Shown piece by piece: positions 1-8,511 of a stretch of 39,537 nucleotides of DNA; within the stretch, counting starts at the first letter, position 1, and every line of letters starts with the position of its first letter. The stretch lies in NCBI GenBank assembly GCA_020629965.1, contig JAHDCG010000041.1:1-39537 (forward strand), written 5' to 3'. The notes under the pieces were generated by a model that saw only the letters and a list, made by a program, of their open reading frames with translations, had not been told where the DNA came from and did not search any database. Origin of the DNA: Saprospiraceae bacterium (GTDB taxonomy: Bacteria; Bacteroidota; Bacteroidia; Chitinophagales; Saprospiraceae). A program made the translations under genes and the position numbers.

Positions 1-3000
1 GCGTCCGTGGCGCGGATGACCTCGCTCGGGATGACCGTCGGGCTGCCGTCTTTGCTGAGGAAAGTGTTTACGCCGATAATCGGAAACTCGCCGGTGTGTT
101 TCAGCATTTCGTAGTAGTGACTTTCCTCTTGGATTTTGCCGCGTTGGTAGCCCGTTTCCATGGCGCCGAGTACGCCGCCGCGCTCCGTGATACGGTCGAA
201 TTCCGTGAGTACCGCCTCCTCGACGAGGTCGGTCAGCTCTTCGATGATGAAGGCGCCTTGCAGCGGATTTTCGTTACGGGCGAGACCCAATTCGTGATTG
301 ATAATCATCTGTATCGCCATGGCGCGGCGTACCGACTCCTCGGTCGGGGTGGTGATGGCCTCGTCGTAGGCGTTGGTGTGCAGACTGTTGCAGTTGTCGT
401 AAATGGCGTAGAGCGCCTGCAAGGTGGTGCGGATGTCGTTGAAGCTGATTTCCTGTGCGTGCAGCGAGCGTCCGGAGGTCTGAATGTGGTATTTTAACTT
501 TTGACTGCGGGCGTCGGCGTTGTATTTTTCGCGCATGGCTTTCGCCCATATTCTGCGGGCGACGCGACCGATGACGGCGTACTCGGGGTCCACGCCGTTG
601 CTGAAAAAGAAGCTGAGACTGGGGGCAAATTTATTGATGTCCATGCCGCGACTCAGGTAGTATTCTACGAAAGTAAAACCGTTGGAGAGCGTGAAAGCCA
701 ACTGCGAAATCGGGTTCGCGCCCGCCTCGGCGATGTGGTAGCCGGAGATGCTGACGGAGTAAAAATTGCGGACGTTGTGGTCGATAAAATACTGCTGCAC
801 GTCGCCCATGAGTTTTAAGGAAAACTCGGTGCTGAAGATGCAGGTATTTTGCGCTTGGTCTTCTTTCAGGATGTCGGCCTGCACCGTACCGCGCACGGCG
901 GCAAGGGCGGTTTTCTTGCACTCGGCGTAGGCGTCGGCGGGCAGTACCTCGTCGCCGGTGATGCCTAAGAGGAGCAGTCCGAGTCCGTTATTGCCGGCGG
1001 GAATGTCGCCGCGATAGGTCGGTCGGGTAATGTTTTTATCGTCGTATTTGGCTTTTTTGACGGCTTCGACTTTATCTTCCAAGCCGTGTTCGGCGATGTA
1101 TTTTTCGCACTGTTGGTCGATGGCGGCATTCATAAAGAAAGCACAAATGGTCGCCGCCGGACCGTTGATGGTCATGGAAACGGAGGTCTTTGGGTCGCAC
1201 AAATCAAAACCCGAATACAGCTTTTTGGCGTCGTCGAGACAGCAAACCGACACGCCCGAGTTGCCGACTTTTCCGTAGATGTCGGGACGGAAATCGGGGT
1301 CTTCGCCGTACAGTGTCACCGAGTCGAATGCGGTCGAAAGGCGGTTAAAGGGCATATCCGCACTCACGTAGTGAAAGCGGCGATTCGTCCGCTCGGGACC
1401 GCCCTCGCCGGCAAACATCCGCGTCGGGTCTTCGCCCTGTCGCTTAAACGGAAACACGCCCGCCGTGTAGGGGTATTCGCCCGGCACGTTTTCCTGCAAT
1501 GACCAACGCAGTATTTCGCCCCAATCTTCGTACTTGGGCAGGGCAACGCGCGGAATGCGAGTGTGCGACAGTGAGGTGGTAAAAGTCGGCACGCGGATTT
1601 CGCGGTTACGCACATTGTACACAAATTCGTCGGCGGTGTAGGCGGCTTTTTTCTCTTCCCAGGCCTGCAAAATGCGGAGGCAGCGACCGTCCATGTCTTG
1701 TTCGAGTCGCTCGAAGGTGCTTTGCAAGGCGGCTGTAATTTCGGCTTTATTTTCGGTGTTCGCGGCTTCGACGGCTTCGATTGATTTTTTTAAACCGAAA
1801 AGGCGACGCGCGATTTCGACCTGTTTTTCGACGTAGCGGTCGTAGTTGCGGTTCGACTCCGAAATCTCGGACAAATAACGCGTCCGATTGGGCGGAATGA
1901 TGTAGATTTTTTCGGACATGCCCGCCGATACTTCAAAAGAAGTCGGCAAATCCGCACCCGTTTTTTCGACCAACAGTTCGATGACCGAACGGTACAGATT
2001 ATTCATGCCCGGGTCGTTGAATTGCGAAGCGATAGTACCGAAAACGGGCATTTCCGCCGGGTCGGTGTCCCACAGATTGTGGTTGCGTTGGTACTGTTTT
2101 TTGACATCGCGCAGGGCATCGAGGGCACCGCGTTTGTCAAATTTATTGAGCGCGATAATGTCGGCAAAATCGAGCATGTCGATTTTTTCCAACTGCGTCG
2201 CCGCGCCGTATTCGGGGGTCATCACGTAGAGCGAGGCGTCGGAGTGGTCCACGATTTCGGTGTCCGACTGCCCGATGCCGGAGGTCTCCAAAATGATTAA
2301 ATCGAAGCGGGCGGCTTTCAGAATATCGACCGCCGTTTGTACGTGTTTGGAGAGAGCGAGATTGGACTGACGGGTCGCCAAAGAGCGCATATAGACCCGC
2401 TCGTTTATCGCCGCGTTCATGCGGATACGGTCGCCGAGCAGTGCGCCGCCGGTCTTGCGCTTGGAGGGGTCCACGCTGATGACGGCAATGGTTTTGTCGG
2501 GAAAATCGGAGAGAAAACGGCGTACCAACTCATCGACGAGCGAGGATTTGCCCGCGCCGCCGGTGCCGGTGATACCCAAAACCGGTATCGGTTTTTTCGC
2601 GCCTTCGACCTCCTCGCGCAGTTTTTGCAACCAATTTTCGTTCTCTTCCGGAAAGTTTTCCGCCGCCGAAATCAAGCGGGCAATCGAGTGATTGTCTTTG
2701 CTTTTGTATTTTTTCAACTCGCCGTTAATCGCCTTACCGACAGGAAAATCACACATTTGCAGCACGTCGTTAATCATGCCCTGCAAGCCCATGCTGCGTC
2801 CGTCGTCGGGAGAGTAAATGCGGTCCACGCCGTACTCGTGCAGTTCCGCGATTTCGGTCGGCAGGATGGTACCGCCGCCGCCGCCGACTATCTTGATGTG
2901 TCCCGCGCCTTTCTCGTGCAGCAGGTCGTACATATATTTGAAAAACTCGTTGTGACCGCCCTGATAAGAAGTCATGGCGATGCCCTGCACATCTTCTTGA

Positions 3001-3179
3001 ATGGCGGTGCGCACGATGTCCTCGACGGAGCGATTGTGACCGAGGTGGATGATTTCCGCGCCGCTGCGCTGCATGACGCGGCGCATGATGTTGATGGCGG
3101 CATCGTGCCCGTCAAAGAGAGAGGCTGCGGTGACGAGGCGGACTTTGTTGGCGGGTTGGTATGGTGGTGGTTGTTGCAT
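1..3179 (-). CDS. icmF: fused isobutyryl-CoA mutase / G-protein chaperone (IcmF), 3' end outside window
   Basis: Adenosylcobalamin-dependent mutase that interconverts acyl-CoA isomers such as isobutyryl- and n-butyryl-CoA, fused to its own MeaB-like GTPase. About 1059 residues are visible without a stop, and the C-terminus lies beyond the left edge. Domains in order: an N-terminal B12-binding domain (LFDGHDAA near residue 22, SYQGGH, then a GGGGG loop near residue 100); a P-loop GTPase ([13 protein letters not shown] near residue 201, NKFDKRG near residue 343); a linker; and the large mutase TIM barrel from about residue 513 ([14 protein letters not shown]). This order is diagnostic of IcmF rather than of separate MutA/MutB/MeaB. 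The start at 3177-3179 places the B12 domain at the usual distance. No Shine-Dalgarno is evident, as is common in this phylum. Substrate (isobutyryl, pivalyl or another acyl-CoA) cannot be read from the sequence. Confidence 0.95.
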   Translation of the reverse strand, partial: MQQPPPYQPANKVRLVTAASLFDGHDAAINIMRRVMQRSGAEIIHLGHNRSVEDIVRTAIQEDVQGIAMTSYQGGHNEFFKYMYDLLHEKGAGHIKIVGGGGGTILPTEIAELHEYGVDRIYSPDDGRSMGLQGMINDVLQMCDFPVGKAINGELKKYKSKDNHSIARLISAAENFPEENENWLQKLREEVEGAKKPIPVLGITGTGGAGKSSLVDELVRRFLSDFPDKTIAVISVDPSKRKTGGALLGDRIRMNAAINERVYMRSLATRQSNLALSKHVQTAVDILKAARFDLIILETSGIGQSDTEIVDHSDASLYVMTPEYGAATQLEKIDMLDFADIIALNKFDKRGALDALRDVKKQYQRNHNLWDTDPAEMPVFGTIASQFNDPGMNNLYRSVIELLVEKTGADLPTSFEVSAGMSEKIYIIPPNRTRYLSEISESNRNYDRYVEKQVEIARRLFGLKKSIEAVEAANTENKAEITAALQSTFERLEQDMDGRCLRILQAWEEKKAAYTADEFVYNVRNREIRVPTFTTSLSHTRIPRVALPKYEDWGEILRWSLQENVPGEYPYTAGVFPFKRQGEDPTRMFAGEGGPERTNRRFHYVSADMPFNRLSTAFDSVTLYGEDPDFRPDIYGKVGNSGVSVCCLDDAKKLYSGFDLCDPKTSVSMTINGPAATICAFFMNAAIDQQCEKYIAEHGLEDKVEAVKKAKYDDKNITRPTYRGDIPAGNNGLGLLLLGITGDEVLPADAYAECKKTALAAVRGTVQADILKEDQAQNTCIFSTEFSLKLMGDVQQYFIDHNVRNFYSVSISGYHIAEAGANPISQLAFTLSNGFTFVEYYLSRGMDINKFAPSLSFFFSNGVDPEYAVIGRVARRIWAKAMREKYNADARSQKLKYHIQTSGRSLHAQEISFNDIRTTLQALYAIYDNCNSLHTNAYDEAITTPTEESVRRAMAIQMIINHELGLARNENPLQGAFIIEELTDLVEEAVLTEFDRITERGGVLGAMETGYQRGKIQEESHYYEMLKHTGEFPIIGVNTFLSKDGSPTVIPSEVIRATD

Positions 3180-3195
3180 TGTTGGTTGGACTTTA

Positions 3196-3240
3196 GATTT
3201 TAGCCCCGATAGCTATACGGGGTAGATTTTAGATTTTCAG
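3196..3240. repeat. short palindrome within TTAGATT-type repeats
   Basis: The gap between icmF and the DUF4276-like gene holds a near-palindrome (CCCCGATAGCTATACGGGG, 3203-3221) flanked on both sides by TTTAGATTTTAG-like words of about 7-bp period. A related palindrome, TTCCGATAGCTATCGGAA, lies at 29761-29778. These look like dispersed intergenic repeats. No gene is visible here. Confidence 0.6.
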
Positions 3241-3290
3241 CGGCTTTCTCGTTGTGGATTAACCCCCTCTTAGTAGTCGGTTTTCGCTGT

Positions 3291-3878
3291 TTATTTATAG
3301 TCAAAAATATCTTGCTTGAGATAAGTTTCTAACTTTTGAAACGAAGGACAGCGTTGCGAAATTTTCCCGATGTCGATAGACTCTGCGAGTGAGGTATTGT
3401 GTACCGTATTGATGTATCGTTTTCTCTTTCTGGACAGTTTGATAATCAATTTTTCTAAGTTTTCTTTGGGGGATTTTATCGTTTCGGGATGATGAAATTC
3501 CTGTACATTTTTCTTCAGCTTAAAAACTTCTTTGATGTTCGGGCTGTCGCTGTGCAGCCATGCCTCTACTTCCTCTATCGGAATGCACACAAAGTTATGA
3601 GGCGCGGGGCTTTTTTCCGTTAAAGCCTGCAATTCCGCTTGTAATTTTATCAAATCATTCCTGTCCAAGTCGTGAACAAGGATAACAATTTCACAGCCTT
3701 TTTGAAACAGCAGCTTGGCATAAGAAACCGCTTTGCGCTTCATTTTTCCGCAGCCGCCGCCCGCGAATTTACTGAATTTGAATTTCTCTTTTTCAATAAT
3801 TTTCAAAATCAAAAGACGAAAAACTTCGTAGTCGCTGTTGTCTTCGACGATAAGTCCTATTTGCGAAATTTTACTCAT
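3291..3878 (-). CDS. DUF4276-like (TOPRIM-like) protein paired with ATPase
   Basis: Predicted 195-residue protein. Its N-terminal stretch (GLIVEDNSDYEVFRLLI) carries an acidic residue after a beta strand, followed by a DLD motif in VHDLDRND near residue 90 and by EEVEAWLHSD. This is the pattern I associate with DUF4276-type, TOPRIM-like proteins that are encoded next to AAA/ABC ATPases; the assignment is from memory of the family. The ORF is open upstream to 3908, but the ATG at 3876-3878 is preferred because AAGGAGGG lies 7 bases before it, an unusually good ribosome binding site for this genome. The start overlaps the ATPase stop by 8 bases (ATGAGTAA), implying translational coupling. The enzymatic activity is unproven; a nuclease acting with the ATPase is the likely role. 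Confidence 0.7.
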   Translation of the reverse strand: MSKISQIGLIVEDNSDYEVFRLLILKIIEKEKFKFSKFAGGGCGKMKRKAVSYAKLLFQKGCEIVILVHDLDRNDLIKLQAELQALTEKSPAPHNFVCIPIEEVEAWLHSDSPNIKEVFKLKKNVQEFHHPETIKSPKENLEKLIIKLSRKRKRYINTVHNTSLAESIDIGKISQRCPSFQKLETYLKQDIFDYK

Positions 3879-5064
3879 AGCCAAACCCTCCTTCTCTCCA
3901 ATATTCACCGAGATTTCCGGCTTCGGCTAAGTAAGTTTTTAAGGCGGCGTAGTCTTTTTTCGATAACAATTTACGCAAAGAATTTGCTTTGGTTCCCGCA
4001 CCGTTTTTTTGCACTAAGACTACATTTTCGGGTTCGACTTCATCCAAAATTACTTCGGAATGCGTGCTTAAAATAATCTGCTTATTTCGGCTTTCCTGTA
4101 AAATCAACTGCATCATACTCTCCAAAAGACCGGGATGTACGGAAACTTCCGGCTCTTCAATGAGCAGCATTTTATTGTCATCGCGGATAATGTAAAAAAT
4201 CAAAGCTAAAGTCCTGAAAGTCCCGTCGCTCAATTGGTTCGGAGACAATTTCTGCTTGTCGATAATAAAATACGGAACGATGAGTCTGTTGAGTTTTTCC
4301 GTTACTATCGTGTCCGCTGCGGGCTGTAGACTGTAAGACTTAGAAGGTAGATTTTTCTCGACAATTTCGATTTCATCCACCAATTCAATTCCCGACCGAC
4401 ACACAAGACTGATGTACTGCCGGAATATCGGCGATTGCTTTTTATATTCCTCATACAATGCAAAAATGAACCGGGTGTAGGGTTTTGCAGCCCGATTATT
4501 TCTGTCGAACAGAGTCAAATCTTCCAAATCAATAACCGAGGGACACTGACTCGGGTCGGTAAAAAGTGACGCACCGTAATAACTCACGCTCTGCAACTCT
4601 TTAAGCAAACCGACCGCTGTTTTATCAAGTTTACGGCTCGTTTTTTCGCTCGAATTTATTTTAGCTTTTGAATTTTTTAAATAAGACGTGTACTCTATCG
4701 TGTCTTTGTCAATAATTTGGTAGCTTCCTTTACCCGATATTTCTTTGTATTTAATTGCAGCCGACTGTACATCATCTGTTTTGTTATCATCAAGTCGGTA
4801 AACCAAAGTCGATTTTAAGGCAAATTTACCGGCATTTTCAATTTCTATGCTCGCATTAAAATCAGCTTTAAATTCGAGATTTTCCGCCGAGGATCTTAAG
4901 TAAGCGGGTCGGAGTCGGTCGATGCCCGAAAATATTTTAAGCGCATTGAGAATATTAGTTTTACCCGCACCGTTAGCCCCAATCAGTACCGTCAGTTGCG
5001 GGTGAATATCGACTTTCGTGTCGATACAGGATTTGTAATTTTTTATCTCAAATTTTTCAATCAT
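3871..5064 (-). CDS. RecF/SMC-like AAA ATPase (OLD/RloA-like)
   Basis: 397-residue ABC-class ATPase. Visible motifs: Walker A GANGAGKTN near residue 31 after an IKNYKS strand, a signature-like QLSDGTFRTLAL, Walker B LLIEEPEVSVHPG, and an H-loop in ILSTHSEVILDE. The middle third is variable and mostly polar. This is the architecture of AAA_15/AAA_21 ATPases found in OLD-like, RloA and similar anti-phage modules. No TOPRIM domain is fused to it; the partner encoded immediately downstream, with an 8-base overlap, supplies a TOPRIM-like candidate. The ORF opens at 5112, but the ATG at 5062-5064 starts the conserved strand and is preferred. A defence role is inferred from gene pairing. Confidence 0.85.
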   Translation of the reverse strand: MIEKFEIKNYKSCIDTKVDIHPQLTVLIGANGAGKTNILNALKIFSGIDRLRPAYLRSSAENLEFKADFNASIEIENAGKFALKSTLVYRLDDNKTDDVQSAAIKYKEISGKGSYQIIDKDTIEYTSYLKNSKAKINSSEKTSRKLDKTAVGLLKELQSVSYYGASLFTDPSQCPSVIDLEDLTLFDRNNRAAKPYTRFIFALYEEYKKQSPIFRQYISLVCRSGIELVDEIEIVEKNLPSKSYSLQPAADTIVTEKLNRLIVPYFIIDKQKLSPNQLSDGTFRTLALIFYIIRDDNKMLLIEEPEVSVHPGLLESMMQLILQESRNKQIILSTHSEVILDEVEPENVVLVQKNGAGTKANSLRKLLSKKDYAALKTYLAEAGNLGEYWREGGFGYE

Positions 5065-5224
5065 GCCTTGTAAATTCGTAACACCGAATATCGAGTTTTC
5101 GTTTTTCTGCAAAAATAGGGAAAAGGCGGGGAAAGTTTGTTTTTGTCAAACCGGTTAAAACGATAATAATTTGATTTTGGTAAATTCATTGAGTCCGCAA
5201 AAAAAAATTGTTACCGCCGTAAAG

Positions 5225-5250
5225 CAAAAAAAGCCCCTTACGGAGCTTTC
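5225..5250 (-). terminator. intrinsic terminator after the 5263-6159 gene
   Basis: On the minus strand a 7-bp stem (AAGCTCC/GGGGCTT, one G-U pair) with a GTAA loop is followed by a run of seven T. It lies 13 bases past the stop of the hypothetical gene. Confidence 0.7.
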
Positions 5251-5262
5251 TCATGACGTGCT

Positions 5263-6036
5263 TTATTTGACAACCGACTCACAACTTAAAATAATAAACC
5301 CCCTCCGCTTTCCCTTTCCCAACATCGCCGCCGCCTGCTTCTCCGTTGCCGCTTTCGTTTTCGCCGAGGTCAAAACCGTATCGAAATACACCGCAAAATG
5401 ATAACCTTTTACGCCCGCTTCTTTCAGGCGTTTTTTGAGGGCGCGGGCATTGACTTTGCCCCACAGATGTGTGTACAGATTTTGCAAACCGGGATTTTTC
5501 TCCACCAAGTTTTCGATTTCATAGTAGTACCTATCGCGTGAAGCGGCGGTTTTCATGTACAGTTCCAACTTGTCCGCCGCGTCGAAAGATTGATTTTTGA
5601 CAGCCGCGGAAATCGGCAGCGACTCAATTAAGCCGTATTGAGCAGTCACTTTTTCATACTTCAGTTTCAGAGTAGATTTAATGCCGCCGCCAAAGTAAAT
5701 ATTGTAGGATGACAGCATTCCGTCGTAGATAATTTTGTCTTTGAAAGGCAGCAAGACGGCATTAACGGCAACGGGCAAACGCATCCCGCCCAATACCTGA
5801 TTTATCGGGTCTGCCAAAGCAAGTACCGCGTAGGCACGGTCGTCATCCACAAAAACGGCGTGTTTTTTCAGGGTTTTGTAAATGTAAAACATCCCTTTCT
5901 TAAAGTTCTTGTAGCCGCGCGCAAGTTCTAAATCCTCGGCGTTCAACTCGCGCGGATTCTCTCTGACAAAGCGGTCGATTAAAGCGGGCTTTTCGTATAT
6001 ACGGTCGCGGGAAGGTTTGATGGTTTGGACACGCAT
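5263..6036 (-). CDS. hypothetical protein, remaining open part of a gene split by an in-frame stop
   Basis: 257 residues from the ATG at 6034-6036. I do not recognise the family. The sequence is soluble in character, with mixed alpha/beta composition, a Lys/Arg-rich C-terminal third and no signal peptide or membrane segment. The same frame continues upstream as plausible coding sequence through a single TAG at 6061-6063 to an ATG at 6157-6159, so the annotated start is probably not the ancestral one. There is no convincing ribosome binding site at 6036, which supports this being the 3' piece of a longer gene. A terminator follows it. Function unknown. Confidence 0.6.
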   Translation of the reverse strand: MRVQTIKPSRDRIYEKPALIDRFVRENPRELNAEDLELARGYKNFKKGMFYIYKTLKKHAVFVDDDRAYAVLALADPINQVLGGMRLPVAVNAVLLPFKDKIIYDGMLSSYNIYFGGGIKSTLKLKYEKVTAQYGLIESLPISAAVKNQSFDAADKLELYMKTAASRDRYYYEIENLVEKNPGLQNLYTHLWGKVNARALKKRLKEAGVKGYHFAVYFDTVLTSAKTKAATEKQAAAMLGKGKRRGFIILSCESVVK

Positions 6037-6159
6037 GTTGTCTTCAAAATCTTCGTAAGTCTAAGTAGCGGGCAGCAGTTTTTCTTCCTTGCCGACAAAG
6101 AAAATGAGGGCTTGATGTACGCGGAGTTGTTGGTAGTATTCTGCTTCGGTGAGGCGCAT
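6037..6159 (-). pseudogene. 5' segment of the same hypothetical gene, cut off by TAG
   Basis: In the same reading frame as the 5263-6036 ORF, the minus strand reads a start ATG (6157-6159), then MRLTEAEYYQQLRVHQ, ALIFFVGKEEKLLPAT, a TAG at 6061-6063, then TYEDFEDN leading into the downstream Met. Composition on both sides of the TAG is coding-like, so the break is a recent nonsense mutation, a sequencing error or a recoded stop. A TAACTTTG -7-like element lies at 6191-6198, upstream of this ATG. Confidence 0.6.
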
Positions 6160-6273
6160 ATAGTGGTATGTTTAGTAGGTTTATTTTTGACAAAGTTAGG
6201 GATTTTGACTTTACGATATAAAGCAAATTCCGATTTTTCTTCCTACCTTCCCCGCACAAAAACAAACTACACC

Positions 6274-7350
6274 ATGCCTCAAGAGAATTTACACGACAAA
6301 CTGTTTAAACAAACTTTTTCTTCCGTCAAAGAAATACGCGCTTTCATTCTGCATTTTTTGGACGAAAAAATTTACAAAGAACTCGACCTTTCAACTTTAC
6401 AACTCGCCAATGTGTCTTACATCGACGCGCAGTTGCAGGAGTACTTCTCGGACATCGTATGTACCTGCCGCACCCGCGCAGGCGGCACCGCCGAGGTCTC
6501 CTTTTTGTTAGAACATAAAAGCTACTACGACGAGCGGCTTTCCTTACAAATGCTGCGGTATTTACTGAAAATGTACGACTACCAAAATCGACAAAGCAAG
6601 CACAAACCCTTCGATTTTGTCCTGCCCGTTTTGTTGTATCACGGCAGACCAAACGTGACGCATAAAGAGTTTATCGACTTAATAAACGTGCCGTCGCCCG
6701 AACTAAATGCCTACATTCCGACGTTTAAATACGAGGTCGTGGACTTGAATAAACTGTCGGATGAGTTCATTCTGTCCGTCGAGTACGGTTATTTTATGCA
6801 AAGCACCTTATTGCTTTTCAAGCACAAGAACGACAAAGAGTATCTTTTGCAAAACTCCGATAAAATCTTTACTTTTGTCAAACGCGACCTCGCAAAAGAC
6901 GAACTCGATTTGATTATTCACAGTTTATTGACGTATATTTTCCGCGTGTTCGAGTTCAAAAATCCGGAATACGAAAATTTTCACAAAAAATTAGATGATA
7001 TGGTACAGGCAAAAGCAGGCAGTATGTATGCGAAGTGGCAGGCGGAGGGCCGGCAGAAGGGTCGGCAGGAGGGCCGGCAGGAAGGTAAAGAGACCGGAAA
7101 AAATTTGACGTCGGTTTTAGTACTGATAAAAATTTTCAAATCTATGCCGGATATCGACAAAGAAGCAGCAGCGAATTTAGCTAATATTTCGAAAAAACAA
7201 GCTGAAAAGCTATATGCTTTGCTTACTAAAAATAAAGTAAAAAAAGCAACAGAGCTTATTGTTAAAGAATTTTTCGTCGTTGGCGAATTAAATATGAAAG
7301 ACATAGCGGAGTTAAAGAAAGGCGTTACTGCATTTTACAAAAATGCCTGA
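6274..7350 (+). CDS. Rpn family recombination-promoting nuclease / putative transposase
   Basis: 358-residue member of the Rpn (YhgA-like) PD-(D/E)XK group, whose characterised members promote RecA-independent recombination. N-terminal features match: HDKLFKQTF at residue 6, then the catalytic set with Asp in YFSDIVC and the Glu/Lys pair in FLLEHKSYYD, followed by LSLQMLRYL and LPVLLYHG. Near residue 255 there is a low-complexity EGRQKGRQEGRQEGKETGK tract, common in this family and prone to length change, then a Lys-rich helical tail. The frame is open upstream to 6025, but the ATG at 6274 precedes the family's conserved HDKLFK start. It is divergent from the split gene on its left. A 54-bp piece of this gene (6973-7026) is duplicated just downstream. 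Confidence 0.88.
   Translation: MPQENLHDKLFKQTFSSVKEIRAFILHFLDEKIYKELDLSTLQLANVSYIDAQLQEYFSDIVCTCRTRAGGTAEVSFLLEHKSYYDERLSLQMLRYLLKMYDYQNRQSKHKPFDFVLPVLLYHGRPNVTHKEFIDLINVPSPELNAYIPTFKYEVVDLNKLSDEFILSVEYGYFMQSTLLLFKHKNDKEYLLQNSDKIFTFVKRDLAKDELDLIIHSLLTYIFRVFEFKNPEYENFHKKLDDMVQAKAGSMYAKWQAEGRQKGRQEGRQEGKETGKNLTSVLVLIKIFKSMPDIDKEAAANLANISKKQAEKLYALLTKNKVKKATELIVKEFFVVGELNMKDIAELKKGVTAFYKNA
6973..7026 (+). repeat. 54-bp direct repeat, copy 1 (inside the Rpn gene)
   Basis: Matches 7374-7427 at 53 of 54 positions (t at 6992, c at 7393), exactly 401 bases apart. Copy 1 lies in frame within the Rpn ORF. Confidence 0.95.
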
Positions 7351-7373
7351 CAGGTAAAAGCTGCTGTCGAAAG

Positions 7374-7427
7374 GAAAATTTTCACAAAAAATCAGATGAT
7401 ATGGTACAGGCAAAAGCAGGCAGTATG
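7374..7427 (+). repeat. 54-bp direct repeat, copy 2 (after the Rpn stop)
   Basis: Copy of 6973-7026 with one mismatch, starting 23 bases after the Rpn stop codon. It ends precisely where the type IX sorting-domain remnant begins, so its right edge is a recombination junction. Confidence 0.95.
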
Positions 7428-7672
7428 ATGCGGCGTCGCGTACTATCTCTGTATTTCCCAACCCTGCCCGAGATTGTGTACGTTTGATTTATGCCGTCGA
7501 TGCTGCCGAATTACACATTTACGACACTGCGGGACGATTGATGTATGTTGAGAGTAATTTTACCGGCAATATGCAACTGACGCGCGGTAATTTACCGGCA
7601 GGTACCTATTTCGTCATTTTGACAGAAGTCGAAACGGGTGAGCAAGCAACCGGGAAGTTTGTTTTGTTATAG
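7428..7672 (+). pseudogene. orphan type IX secretion C-terminal sorting domain (type A) remnant
   Basis: The open frame reads ISVFPNPARDCVRLIY, then LHIYDTAGRLMY, then NLPAGTYFVIL and GKFVLL before a TAG at 7670-7672. This is the canonical type A sorting domain carried at the extreme C-terminus of secreted Bacteroidota proteins; compare FSVFPNPAHD in the GH10 xylanase of this window. No secreted passenger domain precedes it: upstream is the 54-bp duplicate of the Rpn gene, and the frame meets a TGA at 7397-7399. It is therefore the 3' scar of a lost secreted-protein gene. A TTG at 7484 could begin a 62-residue ORF, but that would cut off the FPNP motif. Confidence 0.85.
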
Positions 7673-7730
7673 CGGGTCAGGAATGCAAAACACAAGGAAC
7701 CTTTGCTTTATTTAAAAGTAATCGTACAAA

Positions 7731-7766
7731 AACGCCGAACAGCGCAAAGCTGTTCGGCGTTTTTTT
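7731..7766. terminator. bidirectional intrinsic terminator
   Basis: A perfect 13-bp stem (7731-7743 with 7749-7761) and GCAAA loop, followed on the plus strand by a T run. It separates the sorting-domain remnant (plus) from msrB (minus) and is suited to both. Confidence 0.9.
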
Positions 7767-7799
7767 CTTCAAAAGATTGTTCGTAAAGGCAAAATCACT

Positions 7800-8168
7800 C
7801 TACTCCTTTTCCTTCGGCACAAATTTCATCGAAATACTGTTCACACAGTGCCGTGTATTTTTTGCCGTAAAGCGTTCGCCCTCGAAGACGTGACCGAGGT
7901 GCCCTTTGCAGTTGCTGCAAATAATCTCGACGCGGCGACCGTCGGCATCGGGTACGCGCTCTACCGCGCCTTCGATTTCATCGTCAAAAGAAGGCCAGCC
8001 GCAGTTACTTTCAAATTTATCTTCACTGTGATACAGCGGCTGCTCGCAGCGACGGCAGATGTAAGTTCCCGCCTCTTTCATATTCGTATATTCACCGATA
8101 AACGGGGCTTCGGTGCCTTTGTATTCGATGACGCGCTCTTCGGCGGGTGTCAGTTTATTCCAAGCCAT
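7800..8168 (-). CDS. msrB: peptide-methionine (R)-S-oxide reductase MsrB
   Basis: 122-residue cytosolic repair enzyme that reduces the R epimer of methionine sulfoxide using thioredoxin. The single SelR domain is complete: zinc-binding CRRC and CSNC pairs, NCGWPSF with the likely resolving Cys, GHLGHVF, and the catalytic Cys in [12 protein letters not shown] near the end. The catalytic residue is Cys, not selenocysteine. Length matches single-domain MsrB proteins, with no MsrA fusion or signal peptide. It is a stand-alone unit bounded by the terminator at 7731-7766 and the hairpin at 8249-8280. Thioredoxin reductase is encoded about 8.5 kb away. Confidence 0.97.
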   Translation of the reverse strand: MAWNKLTPAEERVIEYKGTEAPFIGEYTNMKEAGTYICRRCEQPLYHSEDKFESNCGWPSFDDEIEGAVERVPDADGRRVEIICSNCKGHLGHVFEGERFTAKNTRHCVNSISMKFVPKEKE

Positions 8169-8244
8169 GACAGTTGTTTTATTGTTTGAGAATTTTTATT
8201 ACTTTCTCAATTAACACATAAGCCGAGGTCAATGTTTTACTACA

Positions 8245-8280
8245 TAAAAACAGCCCGCAAAACTTAATCCGCGGGCTGTT
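8245..8280 (-). terminator. intrinsic terminator (minus strand)
   Basis: A 10-bp stem AACAGCCCGC/GCGGGCTGTT with a 12-base loop. On the minus strand it is followed by TTTTTATG, so it would stop transcripts coming from the sigma-factor gene before msrB. Confidence 0.75.
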
Positions 8281-8406
8281 GAAACAAATTTTTGGTTAGA
8301 ATAAATTTTAAATTAAAATACAGTCATAAAAAAAACAGTCAGGTTAATTAAAAGTCGGTGTAATTAAAAGTCGAACAGTCAACGACCGTAAAGCCGTTGT
8401 TAGTTT

Positions 8407-8440
8407 GTCGGTCGGTCGAGTCTAAACTCAACCGACCGAC
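8407..8440. repeat. strong hairpin between sigma-factor gene and msrB
   Basis: Arms GTCGGTCGGT and ACCGACCGAC, extended by an inner GAGT/ACTC pairing. On the plus strand GCGTTTTTGA follows. It may be a second terminator or a processing element downstream of the sigma factor. The rest of 8169-8511 holds no supportable gene. Confidence 0.6.
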
Positions 8441-8511
8441 GCGTTTTTGAAGTCGGGAAACTCAAAAGGGGGACTTAGGCAGAATCGTTGTCAAACGGAT
8501 TCGTTCATTAT

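Noticed and set aside
2337-3203. 288-residue plus-strand ORF
   Set aside because: Antisense shadow of icmF, which is open and conserved through the same bases.
7484-7672. 62-residue ORF as a genuine small gene
   Set aside because: The sorting-domain similarity begins upstream of its TTG start (FPNPA motif), so it is the tail of a truncated gene.
8407-8440. GTCGGTCGGT hairpin considered as a riboswitch or attachment site
   Set aside because: Only a simple hairpin is visible, without a conserved aptamer core, integrase gene or duplicated core site.
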